Part shown: positions 26,893 through 35,296 of the stretch, one piece after another | Position numbering within the stretch: position 1 is the stretch's first letter | Layout of the letters: the number at the start of each line of letters is the position of its first letter | NCBI GenBank assembly: GCA_050008575.1 | Contig: JBEKMJ010000006.1 | Span: forward strand, 81,016 to 145,015 | From: Bog-159 sp050008575 | GTDB taxonomy: Bacteria > Acidobacteriota > Terriglobia > Bryobacterales > Bryobacteraceae | Direction of reading: 5' to 3' | Length of the DNA stretch: 64,000 nucleotides | Notes under the pieces: model-generated | Told to the model about the DNA's origin: nothing | Seen by the model: only the letters and a program-made list of their open reading frames with translations | The model's database searches: none | Position numbers and translations under genes: made by a program

Positions 26893-29259
26893 ATGGAGAC
26901 ACTCCTGCGCGATTTACGTATAGCCATCCGGGCGCTATCCCGGCGGCCGGGGGTTACGGCGCTGGCCGTCTTGTCGCTGGCCCTGGCGATAGGCTTTTGC
27001 ACGGTAGGCTTCAGCCTGCTGGATGCGGGCTTGCTGCGCGCTCTGCCGGTGCGCGAACCCGCCCGCCTGCACTGGCTTTTGGCGCGCGACCGCGAGCAGC
27101 GCGTCGACTCCCTCACCTGGCTCGAATACCAGGCGCTGGCCGGCCGCACCCGCTCCTGGGATGGCGCCCTGGCGGAATGCCGGATGGGTCCCAAGGTCCG
27201 GCTGCCGGACCGCGACGATTTTCCAATCACCGCCGGGGTCTCCGAAAACTACTTCGACTTGCTGGGTGTGAAAGCCGCGGCGGGCGATGTGTTCCACAGC
27301 GGCGGCGGCCAGGACGGCGTGGTAGTGATTACGGACCATTATTGGAAGACCGCGCTGGGCGGCGATTTGCAAATTGTGGGCCGCGCGTTGGCGGTCGGTA
27401 ATGCCTCGCTGCGCATCGCCGGGGTGCTGCCGCCGGCCTTCTCCGGAACGCACCGCGGCTTGCTGGTGGATCTCTTCGTGCCGCCCCAGACGTTCTTCGG
27501 CTCGCTGGGATTTAGGGACCACCTCGACCGGCATCTGGCGGATTTCGAGGTGGTGGCTCGCTTGCGGCCGGGCGTCACGGCGGAGCAGGCACAACGAGAA
27601 GAAGATGCCACGCTGCGTCAGCTTCAGCGCGACGGCCTGGAGCCGGCGCCTGGGCGTACGGCCGCCATCTTCCCGTTTGCGGAGCTAAGAATTGTCTTCG
27701 CAGCCATGTTGATGGCCGCGCTGTTCCTGGTGCTGCTGGTGGCCGCCGCCAACCTCGCCAATCTGCGGCTGGTGGATAACGAAGCGCGCCGCCGCGAGAC
27801 AGGCATCCGGCTGGCGCTGGGCGCCACCCGCGCGCACTTGCTGCGCCAGCACACCAGCGAAACTCTGCTGCTATGCGGCGTGGGAACGGCACTCGGATTG
27901 ATCCTGGCCGCTTGGTTGATCGACCTGGCGCCGGCGGTCCTATATGCGGGCGACAGCTACATCGACTTCCGGGTTCGGCTGGACGGCCGGACCTTCGCTT
28001 TCAGCGCCGCCGCTTTGCTGGTGGTGGCCATTGTCGGGTCTTTGATCCCGTTGAGCGATGCCTGGAAGCACAGGATTCTGCCGGCCATTCAGAGCTCTAT
28101 CGGGGGCCGGCAGTCGCGCTGGCTGACGGCGTTGGCGATCGTTCAAATCGCTTTTGTCACGGCCGTCGCGTGTTCGGCCGGATTGCTTTGGCGCAGCCTC
28201 CGGAACATTTCGGCTATACGTCCGGCCATGGACACCGGCCGGCAGGTTCTGATAGTACGGGGATATTGGGAAGCCGACGTGGCCGCCGCGACGCGCGCCG
28301 ATGGTCTGGCAAGCCAGCTCGCCGGGCTGCCCGGTGTGCGGCGCGTGGCGTATGCGCGGCGCGCGCTGCTGAGCGGCTCCGGCGGAGGCGCCGCGGTGGA
28401 ACTGCAGATGCCAGGACAGCCCAAAACCTCCTTCTTTTACGACCAGGTCAGCCCCGGCTATTTCGCCACCACCGGTGCGCGCATCCTGCAAGGGCACGGC
28501 TTCAGTGCTTCCGACGGGCGCGATACGACGCCGGTGGTCATGGTCAGTGAGGCCTTTGCGCGGCGCTTCTTCTTCGGCAGCCGGGATCCGCTGGGCGCAT
28601 GGATTCGGATCGGGGGGCGGGAACGCCAGATAGTGGGAGTGGTGGAAGACGGCCCGACCATCGATCTGAAGGAGCGCATCGAACCATACTTCTATTTCCC
28701 ATTCACCCAGATGCCGGTAAGCGACGTCACGATCTTTCTGGAATCTGCCGGAGACCCCGCAGCGCTGGCCGCCCCGGTGCGCGCGCTGGCACGCCGGGCC
28801 GATGCGGCGTTCATCTTGACCGGCACGCACACACTGCGGCAACACATGTACAGCGCGCACAAGCAGGAGACCGTGCTGACGGGAATTGCGGGGGCGCTGG
28901 CGTTGCTGGGGCTGGTGCTGTCCGCCGCCGGCTTGTTCGGCGTCACTTCCTACGCCGTCAACCGCCGCATGCGCGAGTTCGGATTGCGCGTAGCCCTGGG
29001 CGCGCGGGGCGCGGATTTGAATCGCCAGGTGCTCAAGAAGGCTGCCCTGCAGGCCGCGGTGGGCATCCCATTGGGCTGGGCGATAGCTTTTGCAGGCCGG
29101 CAGTTGTTGGAGAGCGTCTTATATGGCGTGAAGGCCGGCAATCCGTGGGTGCTGGCCGCCGCCAGCGGCGTGGTTGCGCTGGTGGCTCTGCTGGCGGCGC
29201 TGCGCCCGGCGCTGGTTGCGGCGCACGTGGACCCCATGGTCGCGTTGAGGTACGAATAG
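26893..29259 (+). CDS. ADOP-family permease (MacB-like/FtsX double permease)
   Basis: 788 residues from the ATG at 26893. The layout is that of acidobacterial duplicated orphan permeases: TM1 (~18-40), a MacB_PCD periplasmic domain, FtsX block of three helices (~270-400, with RRRETGIRLALGATRAHLL), then a second TM, second periplasmic domain and final FtsX block (MREFGLRVALGARGADLN...ESVLYGVKAGNP). The closing DPMVALRYE is characteristic. These permeases normally pair with an ATPase encoded elsewhere; none is adjacent here. Probable role in exporting peptides, lipoproteins or drugs, as for MacB, but not shown. Confidence 0.94.
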   Translation: METLLRDLRIAIRALSRRPGVTALAVLSLALAIGFCTVGFSLLDAGLLRALPVREPARLHWLLARDREQRVDSLTWLEYQALAGRTRSWDGALAECRMGPKVRLPDRDDFPITAGVSENYFDLLGVKAAAGDVFHSGGGQDGVVVITDHYWKTALGGDLQIVGRALAVGNASLRIAGVLPPAFSGTHRGLLVDLFVPPQTFFGSLGFRDHLDRHLADFEVVARLRPGVTAEQAQREEDATLRQLQRDGLEPAPGRTAAIFPFAELRIVFAAMLMAALFLVLLVAAANLANLRLVDNEARRRETGIRLALGATRAHLLRQHTSETLLLCGVGTALGLILAAWLIDLAPAVLYAGDSYIDFRVRLDGRTFAFSAAALLVVAIVGSLIPLSDAWKHRILPAIQSSIGGRQSRWLTALAIVQIAFVTAVACSAGLLWRSLRNISAIRPAMDTGRQVLIVRGYWEADVAAATRADGLASQLAGLPGVRRVAYARRALLSGSGGGAAVELQMPGQPKTSFFYDQVSPGYFATTGARILQGHGFSASDGRDTTPVVMVSEAFARRFFFGSRDPLGAWIRIGGRERQIVGVVEDGPTIDLKERIEPYFYFPFTQMPVSDVTIFLESAGDPAALAAPVRALARRADAAFILTGTHTLRQHMYSAHKQETVLTGIAGALALLGLVLSAAGLFGVTSYAVNRRMREFGLRVALGARGADLNRQVLKKAALQAAVGIPLGWAIAFAGRQLLESVLYGVKAGNPWVLAAASGVVALVALLAALRPALVAAHVDPMVALRYE

Positions 29260-29315
29260 AAGCCGCAGAACCGCGCCGCGCGCGCCGGCAAGCGGTTTCT
29301 TGCGCCATCGGGCGT

Positions 29316-29582
29316 CTACGCGTGGCGCGGTGCGGAGTGCCGATGATGCCGGTGGATGAAGGGCTCGGCCAGCCCCCACACCAGCAGGAACAAGACCACA
29401 AAGCCATATACAAGGTCCCGGCTGGGACCATCCCATCCCGGCAGCGGCGGCGAGAATCCTACGGCCAAGGCTGCCAGCACGCTCAATACATGCCAGTACC
29501 AGCGCGCGTGAAAAAGATAAACGAAAACCAGGGCGAGGGCGGCGGAGAAGCCATAAACCACATACACCAACATAGTAGACAT
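29316..29582 (-). CDS. Small integral membrane protein
   Basis: 88 residues with three likely membrane helices (about 3-22, 26-45, 55-75) and a His/Arg-rich tail (FIHRHHRHSAPRHA) that could bind a metal or acidic lipid. An AGGAG ribosome-binding site sits seven bases before the ATG, which supports it as a real gene. Convergent with the ADOP permease. I do not recognise the family. Confidence 0.65.
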   Translation of the reverse strand: MSTMLVYVVYGFSAALALVFVYLFHARWYWHVLSVLAALAVGFSPPLPGWDGPSRDLVYGFVVLFLLVWGLAEPFIHRHHRHSAPRHA

Positions 29583-29686
29583 GGTCCACTCCTGCTTGTA
29601 TTCTAGCTTAGCTGCCTAACCATAGCCAAGGGCTGCGCCCTTGAAAACCCGAGGAGAGGCATCCCGGTGCTCAGAGACGTAGGTGG

Positions 29687-30042
29687 GTGATTCCACCGGT
29701 CGCCGCGATCGATGATTTTGGTATCCAGCCAAACATCCGAGGGGCGGCCGATGGAAACTTTCGCATGGCACTGCCGGTCATGGCCGGCAAAACCAAAGTC
29801 GCCGGCATCGAGATTCACGACACCCGCATGATGCGGCTGATGGAGGTGCTGCTGCACGGCGGCACGCAACTCAAACGGGTGGCGCTCCGCCGGCATCCAC
29901 CAAGCCATCCTCGCCACCTTCGGCCAACTCCCCGTTCCATCGCCAGCCCAGCGAAACGCTCCAGACCCACACCAAGATCGAAGCCGCCTACTGCAAGGCC
30001 GATCGCGCCATCCAACACGTGCTCGATCTGCTCGCCGCATGA
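29687..30042 (+). pseudogene. Decayed remnant of a winged-helix-like ORFan family often seen near mobile DNA
   Basis: The first part reads, in one frame, MRLMEVLLHGGTQL and, after a one-base shift, GWRSAGIHQAILATFG. A third frame then gives ANSPFHRQPSETL and IEAAYCKADRAIQHVLDLLA before the TGA at 30042. From memory, these pieces match the start and end of a family whose middle holds a QLRYDLRKLKAHGL-type winged helix and a FHKRLCGPLANSLFHHRP segment; here that middle of some 90 residues is gone. At least two frame changes plus the deletion make it non-functional. The overlapping minus-strand frame has no support. Confidence 0.5.
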
Positions 30043-30084
30043 GATTCTAAGAGATGAATTCTCCAAATTCACGCGGCTAAAAAC

Positions 30085-32313
30085 CTAGCGAACCGCTATT
30101 GTCACTCCGGATTGCGACGTGGCGCCGCCGATAAGGAGTTGCACTGGAACGTTGGAGGCCGGGGTGACAGTGGCGGGCACCTGCGCGTTGATCTGCACGA
30201 CTCCCGACACCAGCCCCGGCGCAGCGCCTTGGTAGTTGAGGGTACATACCTGTCCGCCGATCGTGACCACGACGTTCGCTTTCGGATTGTAGGATGGACC
30301 GCTGGGCAACAGTCCATCCACACCCGCCGGCGTGGTCGCTCCGGCGCCGGTAGCGAAGATACTCACCCAATCGCCGCGCGGCGCCGGATTCGCGGCGGAG
30401 TTCACGCTATCGTCCGCGGCGTTCAAGATAGCGCCCGGACCCGTGCCGGTAGCGTCCAGCGTAAATATGCCGGGCGCGGTGGCGGCCACCGGCAGTGACA
30501 ACGGCGCCGACAGAGCTCCTAGATATTCCACTTGCACCAGGGTGGCCGATTCCCCCGCGACGGCATAAGGCGCCACCACGTTCACCTGTCCGGATGAGGC
30601 GTAGAGCACCGGCGCGGGCACGCCATCGAACCACACGTGGACGCCCTCCAATGCGTTGGCCACCAGCACCGGATTGGTGAGCGCCAGGGACGCGGGGGTG
30701 GGCGGCCCGATGGCGCTTCCAAACAGCGATACGATTTCGCCCGGCGCAACCGCGCCCGGTGTGTAGCTCGCGGCGTTGGCCACGCCCGCGGCAGTCAGCA
30801 ACGGTGACGCATTGCTGAGCCGCAACAGCGCTGCGCCGTATCCTTCGAGAACCACCTGCATCTGCGCGGCGGGAGTCATTTGCACGGGCACGGGACCGGT
30901 CGCCGGCGTGCCGGCGTCAAGCTGCACCAAAGTGGCCGAAGTGAAGGCGCCGAGGGCCGAGACGTCCAGCATGAATTGGCGCACGGTGCCGGGACCGTTA
31001 TTGTCATTAGCCGCCGCGACGGCATGATTGGACATCAGAATCACGACCGAACCATCCGGGTTGCGTGCGGCTAGCGTATGCGTATCGAGCCCCAGCGGAT
31101 TGCCGCCGTTGTAGCTCCAGAGGCAGCATCCCGAAGCCGTTAATTGCAGGATATCCTGACCGGGAGGAGAAGGCAGCCAGTGCGAAAGATAGTAGTCCAC
31201 CCAGTAACTGAGGTACGGGTTCGCGTTGCTGTCTATTTCGCCATATTGCGGGTCGACGCCGAACGACCAGTGATAGAGGGCCTGCGCGCCTACTTCACCG
31301 AGCGACGCGAACACGAGCGAACGCCAGGCTGCGAAGAAGGGACTGGTACCGCGCACGTCGGTCACGAATATCTGGCCGGGGTTGCAGGCGCTCATGCCGT
31401 TCCCGATATCGTAATCCGCGTTGACATTGTTCTCGGTGACCCAGACTGGCACGCCGGTCAGATTTGGATTGCCCGCTAACTGCGAGTAAATGTTCTGTAC
31501 TTCACTTACAAAGCCGGGCACGGTGGAAAAGACCTCCGCGTCGGGGTCCTTCTGATCGCAGCTTGAGTAGAAGTGCGTGGCCAGCACGTCCACCGGCGCG
31601 GTCACGCCCGAGACGAAGGCGGGCAGGTAGCTTTCGGCTTGGGTGCCGTAGTCGGATAGCTCGACCGCCAGAAACTTGATGGACGGGTCGGCCTGCGCCA
31701 TGGCGGGCACCACCGTATTATAGAGCTCGACATACTGTTGCGAAGTGACTCCGTTGCCGTTCGGCTCGTTAAAGATGCCCCACCAGGTGACTGGGTAGGG
31801 CATGGCGCTTTGGAAGAAGTTGCCGGCATCGCTGAAGCCGCCGGTGTTGTAATAGCGGACCAGGCTGGCGCTCATCTGGGCGAAGGCCGCGTAACTGGTT
31901 GGCAGGATATAGCCGTTGGAATCGCTCAGAAAGGCCGGGGCGGTGCCGATCTGGAACTCGGGGCTGTGGTCGGCGGTGGATTGGATGGGCTCGAACATGG
32001 TGTTGAGCTGGGTGAAGTCCCAGGTGTCCGGGGCGGTCAGCGGCATGCTGGTGTTGATGACTTGCACGCGCGTGTGGAACGGGTCGAGCGCGCCCAGCGG
32101 CGCGGTGGCGTTGGGCGTTTGGGTGAAGAATAGATAGCTCCAAGGGGCGAGTTGAAACGAAGTTGACATGGGGAGATGCAGACTTCCGTCGACGCCGGCT
32201 TGTTGGTTGATTTCGTTGCTCACCTGGACGTTGACTGTGCTGGAAGTCTGGGCGCGCGCGGCGGCCGCCAGAATCGTGATATGGAGTACGAATGGCAGGA
32301 TAACCGGTCTCAT
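30085..32313 (-). CDS. Secreted GH39/clan GH-A-like glycosidase with TIGR03437-type C-terminal domain
   Basis: 742 residues. After a signal peptide (1-21, ending ARAQ) comes a barrel with the acid/base motif WWGIFNEPNGNG (Glu of NEP) and a plausible nucleophile Glu in VPVWVTENNVNAD, as in GH39 and related clan A enzymes. A beta-sandwich follows (~400-490), then the ~230-residue C-terminal domain beginning AAGVANAASYTPGAVAPGEI and including VNVVAPYAVAG and VQINAQVPAT, the signature of the TIGR03437 family that is strongly expanded in Solibacter. The C-terminal domain may serve in export or surface attachment. Substrate unknown, probably a plant or microbial polysaccharide. Confidence 0.88.
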   Translation of the reverse strand: MRPVILPFVLHITILAAAARAQTSSTVNVQVSNEINQQAGVDGSLHLPMSTSFQLAPWSYLFFTQTPNATAPLGALDPFHTRVQVINTSMPLTAPDTWDFTQLNTMFEPIQSTADHSPEFQIGTAPAFLSDSNGYILPTSYAAFAQMSASLVRYYNTGGFSDAGNFFQSAMPYPVTWWGIFNEPNGNGVTSQQYVELYNTVVPAMAQADPSIKFLAVELSDYGTQAESYLPAFVSGVTAPVDVLATHFYSSCDQKDPDAEVFSTVPGFVSEVQNIYSQLAGNPNLTGVPVWVTENNVNADYDIGNGMSACNPGQIFVTDVRGTSPFFAAWRSLVFASLGEVGAQALYHWSFGVDPQYGEIDSNANPYLSYWVDYYLSHWLPSPPGQDILQLTASGCCLWSYNGGNPLGLDTHTLAARNPDGSVVILMSNHAVAAANDNNGPGTVRQFMLDVSALGAFTSATLVQLDAGTPATGPVPVQMTPAAQMQVVLEGYGAALLRLSNASPLLTAAGVANAASYTPGAVAPGEIVSLFGSAIGPPTPASLALTNPVLVANALEGVHVWFDGVPAPVLYASSGQVNVVAPYAVAGESATLVQVEYLGALSAPLSLPVAATAPGIFTLDATGTGPGAILNAADDSVNSAANPAPRGDWVSIFATGAGATTPAGVDGLLPSGPSYNPKANVVVTIGGQVCTLNYQGAAPGLVSGVVQINAQVPATVTPASNVPVQLLIGGATSQSGVTIAVR

Positions 32314-32367
32314 GCAAAGTGATCTCTACCTACGATCTTCCGTCAGGCTGCCGCAAAAGGCAAATTG

Positions 32368-32397
32368 GCCACGGATGAACGCCGATGAACGCGGACG
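32368..32397. repeat. Short dispersed repeat, second copy
   Basis: Reads GCCACGGATGAACGCCGATG and then AACGCGGA; the reverse complement matches the repeat at 25456-25487 in core and periodicity. Confidence 0.65.
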
Positions 32398-32545
32398 AGA
32401 CAAGGCAATGAGGATCGCCATGTTCGCCCGGTCACACGTTTTGAAAATATGGCTCCCCCCCGCATCTAACTCCGCTCAAATAACTTACTAAATCCATTCC
32501 TTTCAGCTCCGGCTGTTTTCACTAACCGTCGTTCTAATCTGGGAG

Positions 32546-32570
32546 TGGGGCGGCGCCATGCGCCGCCGGC
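32546..32570. repeat. Single hairpin of the modular repeat family
   Basis: GTGGGGCGGCGCCATGCGCCGCCG, the one-word form of the family, 25 bases upstream of the gene at 32595. Confidence 0.8.
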
Positions 32571-32594
32571 CCAATCCAAAAGAGGACGATTCCA

Positions 32595-33143
32595 ATGATA
32601 ATTTCCGATAAACAGCACGAAGCCAACCGCCGGAATGCGCAACATTCCCACGGTCCAACCACCCCGGAGGGCAAGGCCGCCGTTCGCCTCAACGCCCTCA
32701 CCTACGGCCTGCGCGCCCGCAGCACCATCTTGCCCGACGAAGACCCTGAGGAATATAAGCGGCTTTGGGCCAGCCTCGAAACCGAGTGGCAGCCGCAAAC
32801 CTGCACCGAACGGATCTATCTGGAACAAATGTCCACCTCCCAATGGCTGCTCGCACGCGTGGCGAACGGCGAAAACGACATCTATCTGAAGGTCACATCC
32901 GCCGAGCAACAGTTGGCGCTGCTGGACCGCGTTCGCGTGCAGCGCACCAGCCTCGAGCGTTCGTTCACCTCCGCTTTGCGGGAATTGCAGCGGTTGCAAA
33001 AGGAACGCCGGGGCCGGCCCCAGACAAAGCCCGCCCAACCCGTCAAAAACGAGCCCACGCAAACTGCGCACCGCCCGTCGGTTGAGCCGCCCGATTATCT
33101 GATGTCGGACGCCGCCGACACCGCCACCCCCGATAGCCGTTAG
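32595..33143 (+). CDS. Conserved cytoplasmic protein of unknown function (TPEGKAAVRLNALTYGLRA family)
   Basis: 182 residues, with AGAGGA eleven bases before the ATG. The N-terminus HSHGPTTPEGKAAVRLNALT followed by YGLRARSTILPDEDPEEY is a hallmark of a large family of conserved hypotheticals, present in many copies in Acidobacteria and Planctomycetes. The middle is helical (residues ~60-130) and the end is Pro- and Lys-rich and probably disordered. The multi-copy, isolated occurrence next to repeats suggests mobility, but no function is known. No membrane segment or signal peptide. Confidence 0.75.
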   Translation: MIISDKQHEANRRNAQHSHGPTTPEGKAAVRLNALTYGLRARSTILPDEDPEEYKRLWASLETEWQPQTCTERIYLEQMSTSQWLLARVANGENDIYLKVTSAEQQLALLDRVRVQRTSLERSFTSALRELQRLQKERRGRPQTKPAQPVKNEPTQTAHRPSVEPPDYLMSDAADTATPDSR

Positions 33144-33457
33144 CGAGTCTGCCCCCCTGGTCTTTGACAATCGGATAAACGACCTAAACCGTTACGCAAT
33201 TAGTGTCTCTTTGCCAGCCCAAATTCGTCCGCCAAAACGCCCTTACTCGCCCCCCAAGCTCACCTGCACACCGCCCAGCCGTGTCAACCGCCGTCCCTCA
33301 CTCTTTGCCTCCAACAATTTGGGCTTTGATCGCCCAACGTGGCGCAGGCACACATGCCTGCCGCGCTGACACTCTTGTCAGCGCAGGCGAGCGTAGCTCG
33401 CCTAGCCGCCTGGATTGGCATGAAAACTAAGTGGCATTAGGCTACGCGCCCGCCCCA
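33144..33457. other. Gap between genes, with a modular repeat
   Basis: About 310 bases. The left two thirds show no recognised signal and only shadow frames. At 33339-33415 lie GGCAGGCACACATGCCTGCC-like, GCGCTGACACTCTTGTCAGCGC and GGCGAGCGTAGCTCGCC hairpins of the palindrome family; the same trio is found at 48872-48944. Confidence 0.65.
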
Positions 33458-34456
33458 CTAACCCATCCAGTCTAAGTGCTGGGCGGTACCGTCGAATTGC
33501 GACGTGGTCTTAAACGGCTCCAACTTACCCGTTAGCGCCGCGTCTCTGGTTTTCGACAGTAGCGCCGACAGTTGCAATTCCGTCAATGGCTGGAACGTGC
33601 GCGCGGCTTCCAGCGCTTGCCGCAGGCGTTCCATGGTATCGCACCCGGTGATCACCACCGACGTGGGCAGATTCAGGGCGTAGTGCAGGCACTCGATGCC
33701 CGTCGCCAGGCCGTGCTGCGGCAGGTTGCCGAAGGCCATGGGCTTCATTCCCAATACGCCGACGCCCTGCGCCACCAGTTTCGGCACCACCAGCTTGGCG
33801 AAGCTGCGGAAGTGCGCGTCCAGCAGGTTCAGGGGCATCTGCGCGGCGTCGAAATGGAAACCGTTCTGTTCGGCGACCTCCAGCATGCGCAGGTGTACGG
33901 CGGGGTCCTTGTGGCCGGTAAAGCCGATATAGCGGATCTTGCCGGCCTTCTTGGCCTCCAGCAGCGCGGCCAGGGGACCCTCGGGCGCGAAGAAGCGGTC
34001 GGGGTCTTCCATGCGGATGTTCTCGTGGTATTGCATCAGGTCTACGCGATCGGTTTGGAAGCGCTGCAGCGATTCGTCGATCTGGCGGGCGGTGGATTGG
34101 CGCGTGCGGCCGTCGAACTTGGTCATCAGGAAGACCTTTTCGCGGTAGCCGTCGCGCAAGGCTTTGCCCATCCAAACTTCGCTCTTGCCGTCGTGATAGT
34201 CCCAGCAGTTGTCGAGGAAATTGATGCCGTGGTCGACGGCGGTGCGGACCAGTTTGACGCCATCTGCCTCGTCCGCGGGGACGCCCATATGGTAGCCGCC
34301 GAGTCCGATGGCGGAGACGCGCTCGCCGGTGCGGCCGAGGGTGCGGTAGAGCATGTCGCCGGATCGGGTTTGCGCGGCGGCGGGAAGGGCGGAGGCCAGC
34401 GAGGCGCCCATGAGTGCGCCCAGGATTTCGCGGCGTTGGGGATTGGAATCCTGCAT
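33458..34456 (-). CDS. Aldo/keto reductase with twin-arginine-like signal
   Basis: 332 residues. The N-terminus NPQRREILGALMGASLASAL resembles a Tat signal with a single RR. The reductase barrel follows: GLGGYHMG, the catalytic Asp/Tyr region FLDNCWDYHDGKSE, Lys in LMTKFDG and His in LMQYHENIRM, and a late nucleotide-binding stretch (TSVVITGCDTMERLRQAL). It is a predicted NADP(H)-dependent carbonyl reductase, perhaps exported folded with its cofactor. A -10-like TAAGAT ends seven bases before the ATG. It follows no obvious operon. Confidence 0.92.
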   Translation of the reverse strand: MQDSNPQRREILGALMGASLASALPAAAQTRSGDMLYRTLGRTGERVSAIGLGGYHMGVPADEADGVKLVRTAVDHGINFLDNCWDYHDGKSEVWMGKALRDGYREKVFLMTKFDGRTRQSTARQIDESLQRFQTDRVDLMQYHENIRMEDPDRFFAPEGPLAALLEAKKAGKIRYIGFTGHKDPAVHLRMLEVAEQNGFHFDAAQMPLNLLDAHFRSFAKLVVPKLVAQGVGVLGMKPMAFGNLPQHGLATGIECLHYALNLPTSVVITGCDTMERLRQALEAARTFQPLTELQLSALLSKTRDAALTGKLEPFKTTSQFDGTAQHLDWMG

Positions 34457-34463
34457 GGGAGAG

Positions 34464-34469
34464 ATCTTA
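34464..34469 (-). promoter_or_regulatory. -10 box of the aldo/keto reductase gene
   Basis: TAAGAT on the minus strand, seven bases before the ATG at 34456 with no ribosome-binding site between, suggesting a leaderless transcript. The -35 region is weak. Confidence 0.35.
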
Positions 34470-34525
34470 GCACCTCGCAGGGCGCGCGTCGCTCGCCCCT
34501 TGAGTTTCTACATTTTGTCCGCCGC

Positions 34526-34727
34526 AGTGGGGCAGGCTCGAAGCCTGCGCGGGCCTCGCAGGCCCGCTCTTGGTGGGACAGGCTTTAGCCTGTCGTAGGC
34601 GAGCGTAGCTCGCCCAGCGGGACGTTAGTCCCGCTAGATCGGTGACTTGCACGATGGTTCTCTGGAGAGTGTCGTGTTGCGGCAAATGTGCACACGCAGG
34701 ATAACGGCGCATGGCGCCGCCCCACGG
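34526..34727. repeat. Modular palindromic repeat, copy 9, with a 54-base unique-like core
   Basis: GTGGGGCAGGCTCGAAGCC, GCGGGCCTCGCAGGCCCGC, GACAGGCTTTAGCCTGTC and GGCGAGCGTAGCTCGCC, then a 54-base block (34616-34669) starting AGCGGGACGTTAGTCCCGCT. That block recurs inverted at 36669-36722 with three mismatches. The element ends with GGCGCATGGCGCCGCCCCAC. Confidence 0.9.
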
Positions 34728-34731
34728 GGTT

Positions 34732-35190
34732 CTATTCCGGTGCGGGGACAGCGACGGCGGCCAGGGTTGGCGGAGTGGACGCCTCCGCAACGGGCTTCCC
34801 AACTTTCTTCGCGGCTTTCCTGGCGACCGGTTTCGGCGCTTTTCGAGCTTTATGAAACGCCGCCCAGCGCTTCTTAGTGGCAGCGATGATGCGCGCGCGT
34901 CCCTCGGCGCTCATCGCCCGCTTGGCCGGCTTGGCCTTGGCGGCCGGCTTGGCCTTGGCGGCATTATAAGCGGCCCACCGCTTCTTTTGCGCAAGCGCGA
35001 TGCGCCGGCGGGCGGAGGCGCTCATGGTCCGCTTCTTTGCCCCGGCTTCCGGCGCGGCGGCTGCGGCCGATGGCCCTCCAAGTTGCGTGCGCAGGTCGGC
35101 GATGCGCTGCTCCAGAGCGCCGAGCATGTGCTGCAACCCTATAAGTGCAGCGTGCAGGAATTCCGGGTCGTGCTTCTGAGATTGTGGCAT
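34732..35190 (-). CDS. Small basic protein with two NUMOD3-like DNA-binding repeats
   Basis: 152 residues from the ATG at 35190; a longer frame from 35235 would cross the promoter. The N-terminal ~45 residues form a coiled-coil-like helix (LIGLQHMLGALEQRIADLRT). Two copies of a Lys/Arg-rich module follow: MSASARRRIALAQKKRWAAY and MSAEGRARIIAATKKRWAAF, matching the NUMOD3-type nuclease-associated DNA-binding motif also seen in histone-like proteins. The tail is Lys/Pro/Ala-rich. It is probably a nucleoid-associated or sequence-nonspecific DNA-binding protein. Its promoter (TAGACA, 16 bases, TATAAT) lies directly before the ATG. Confidence 0.8.
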   Translation of the reverse strand: MPQSQKHDPEFLHAALIGLQHMLGALEQRIADLRTQLGGPSAAAAAPEAGAKKRTMSASARRRIALAQKKRWAAYNAAKAKPAAKAKPAKRAMSAEGRARIIAATKKRWAAFHKARKAPKPVARKAAKKVGKPVAEASTPPTLAAVAVPAPE

Positions 35191-35196
35191 TGCCTG

Positions 35197-35224
35197 ATTA
35201 TACTCCGAAGCAAGCGGATGTCTA
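35197..35224 (-). promoter_or_regulatory. Promoter of the NUMOD3-like gene, apparently leaderless
   Basis: On the minus strand TAGACA (35224-35219), a 16-base spacer and a perfect TATAAT (35202-35197) are followed by only six bases (CAGGCA) before the ATG. The transcript would start at or very near the start codon. Confidence 0.65.
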
Positions 35225-35261
35225 GCGGAGTTCATAAACCACCATCGACTAGCGGACGCGC

Positions 35262-35289
35262 TTGGAAGCCATTCGCGTTATGTGATAAT
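35262..35289 (+). promoter_or_regulatory. Promoter of the cytochrome c gene, apparently leaderless
   Basis: TTGGAA (35262-35267), 16 bases, then GATAAT (35284-35289) preceded by TGT as an extended -10. Seven bases separate it from the ATG at 35297. No Shine-Dalgarno is possible in the transcript. Confidence 0.6.
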
Positions 35290-35296
35290 AGGCGCT

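Larger units (their letters stand above)
32314..32594. other. Intergenic region with dispersed repeats
   Basis: About 280 bases between divergent genes. It contains a copy of the short dispersed repeat (GCCACGGATGAACGCCGATG at 32369) and the single hairpin GTGGGGCGGCGCCATGCGCCGCC at 32546-32570. The ribosome-binding site AGAGGA of the next gene lies at the right end. No coding signal. Confidence 0.6.

Noticed and set aside
29603..30040. 145-residue minus-strand frame
   Set aside because: Overlaps the decayed plus-strand gene whose fragments look like real protein; no ribosome-binding site or domain.
33203..33430. 75-residue plus-strand frame in the gap after 33143
   Set aside because: Crosses a palindromic repeat and has no start signal or recognisable sequence.
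34647..34877. 76-residue plus-strand frame
   Set aside because: Lies in a repeat and antisense to the NUMOD3-like gene.
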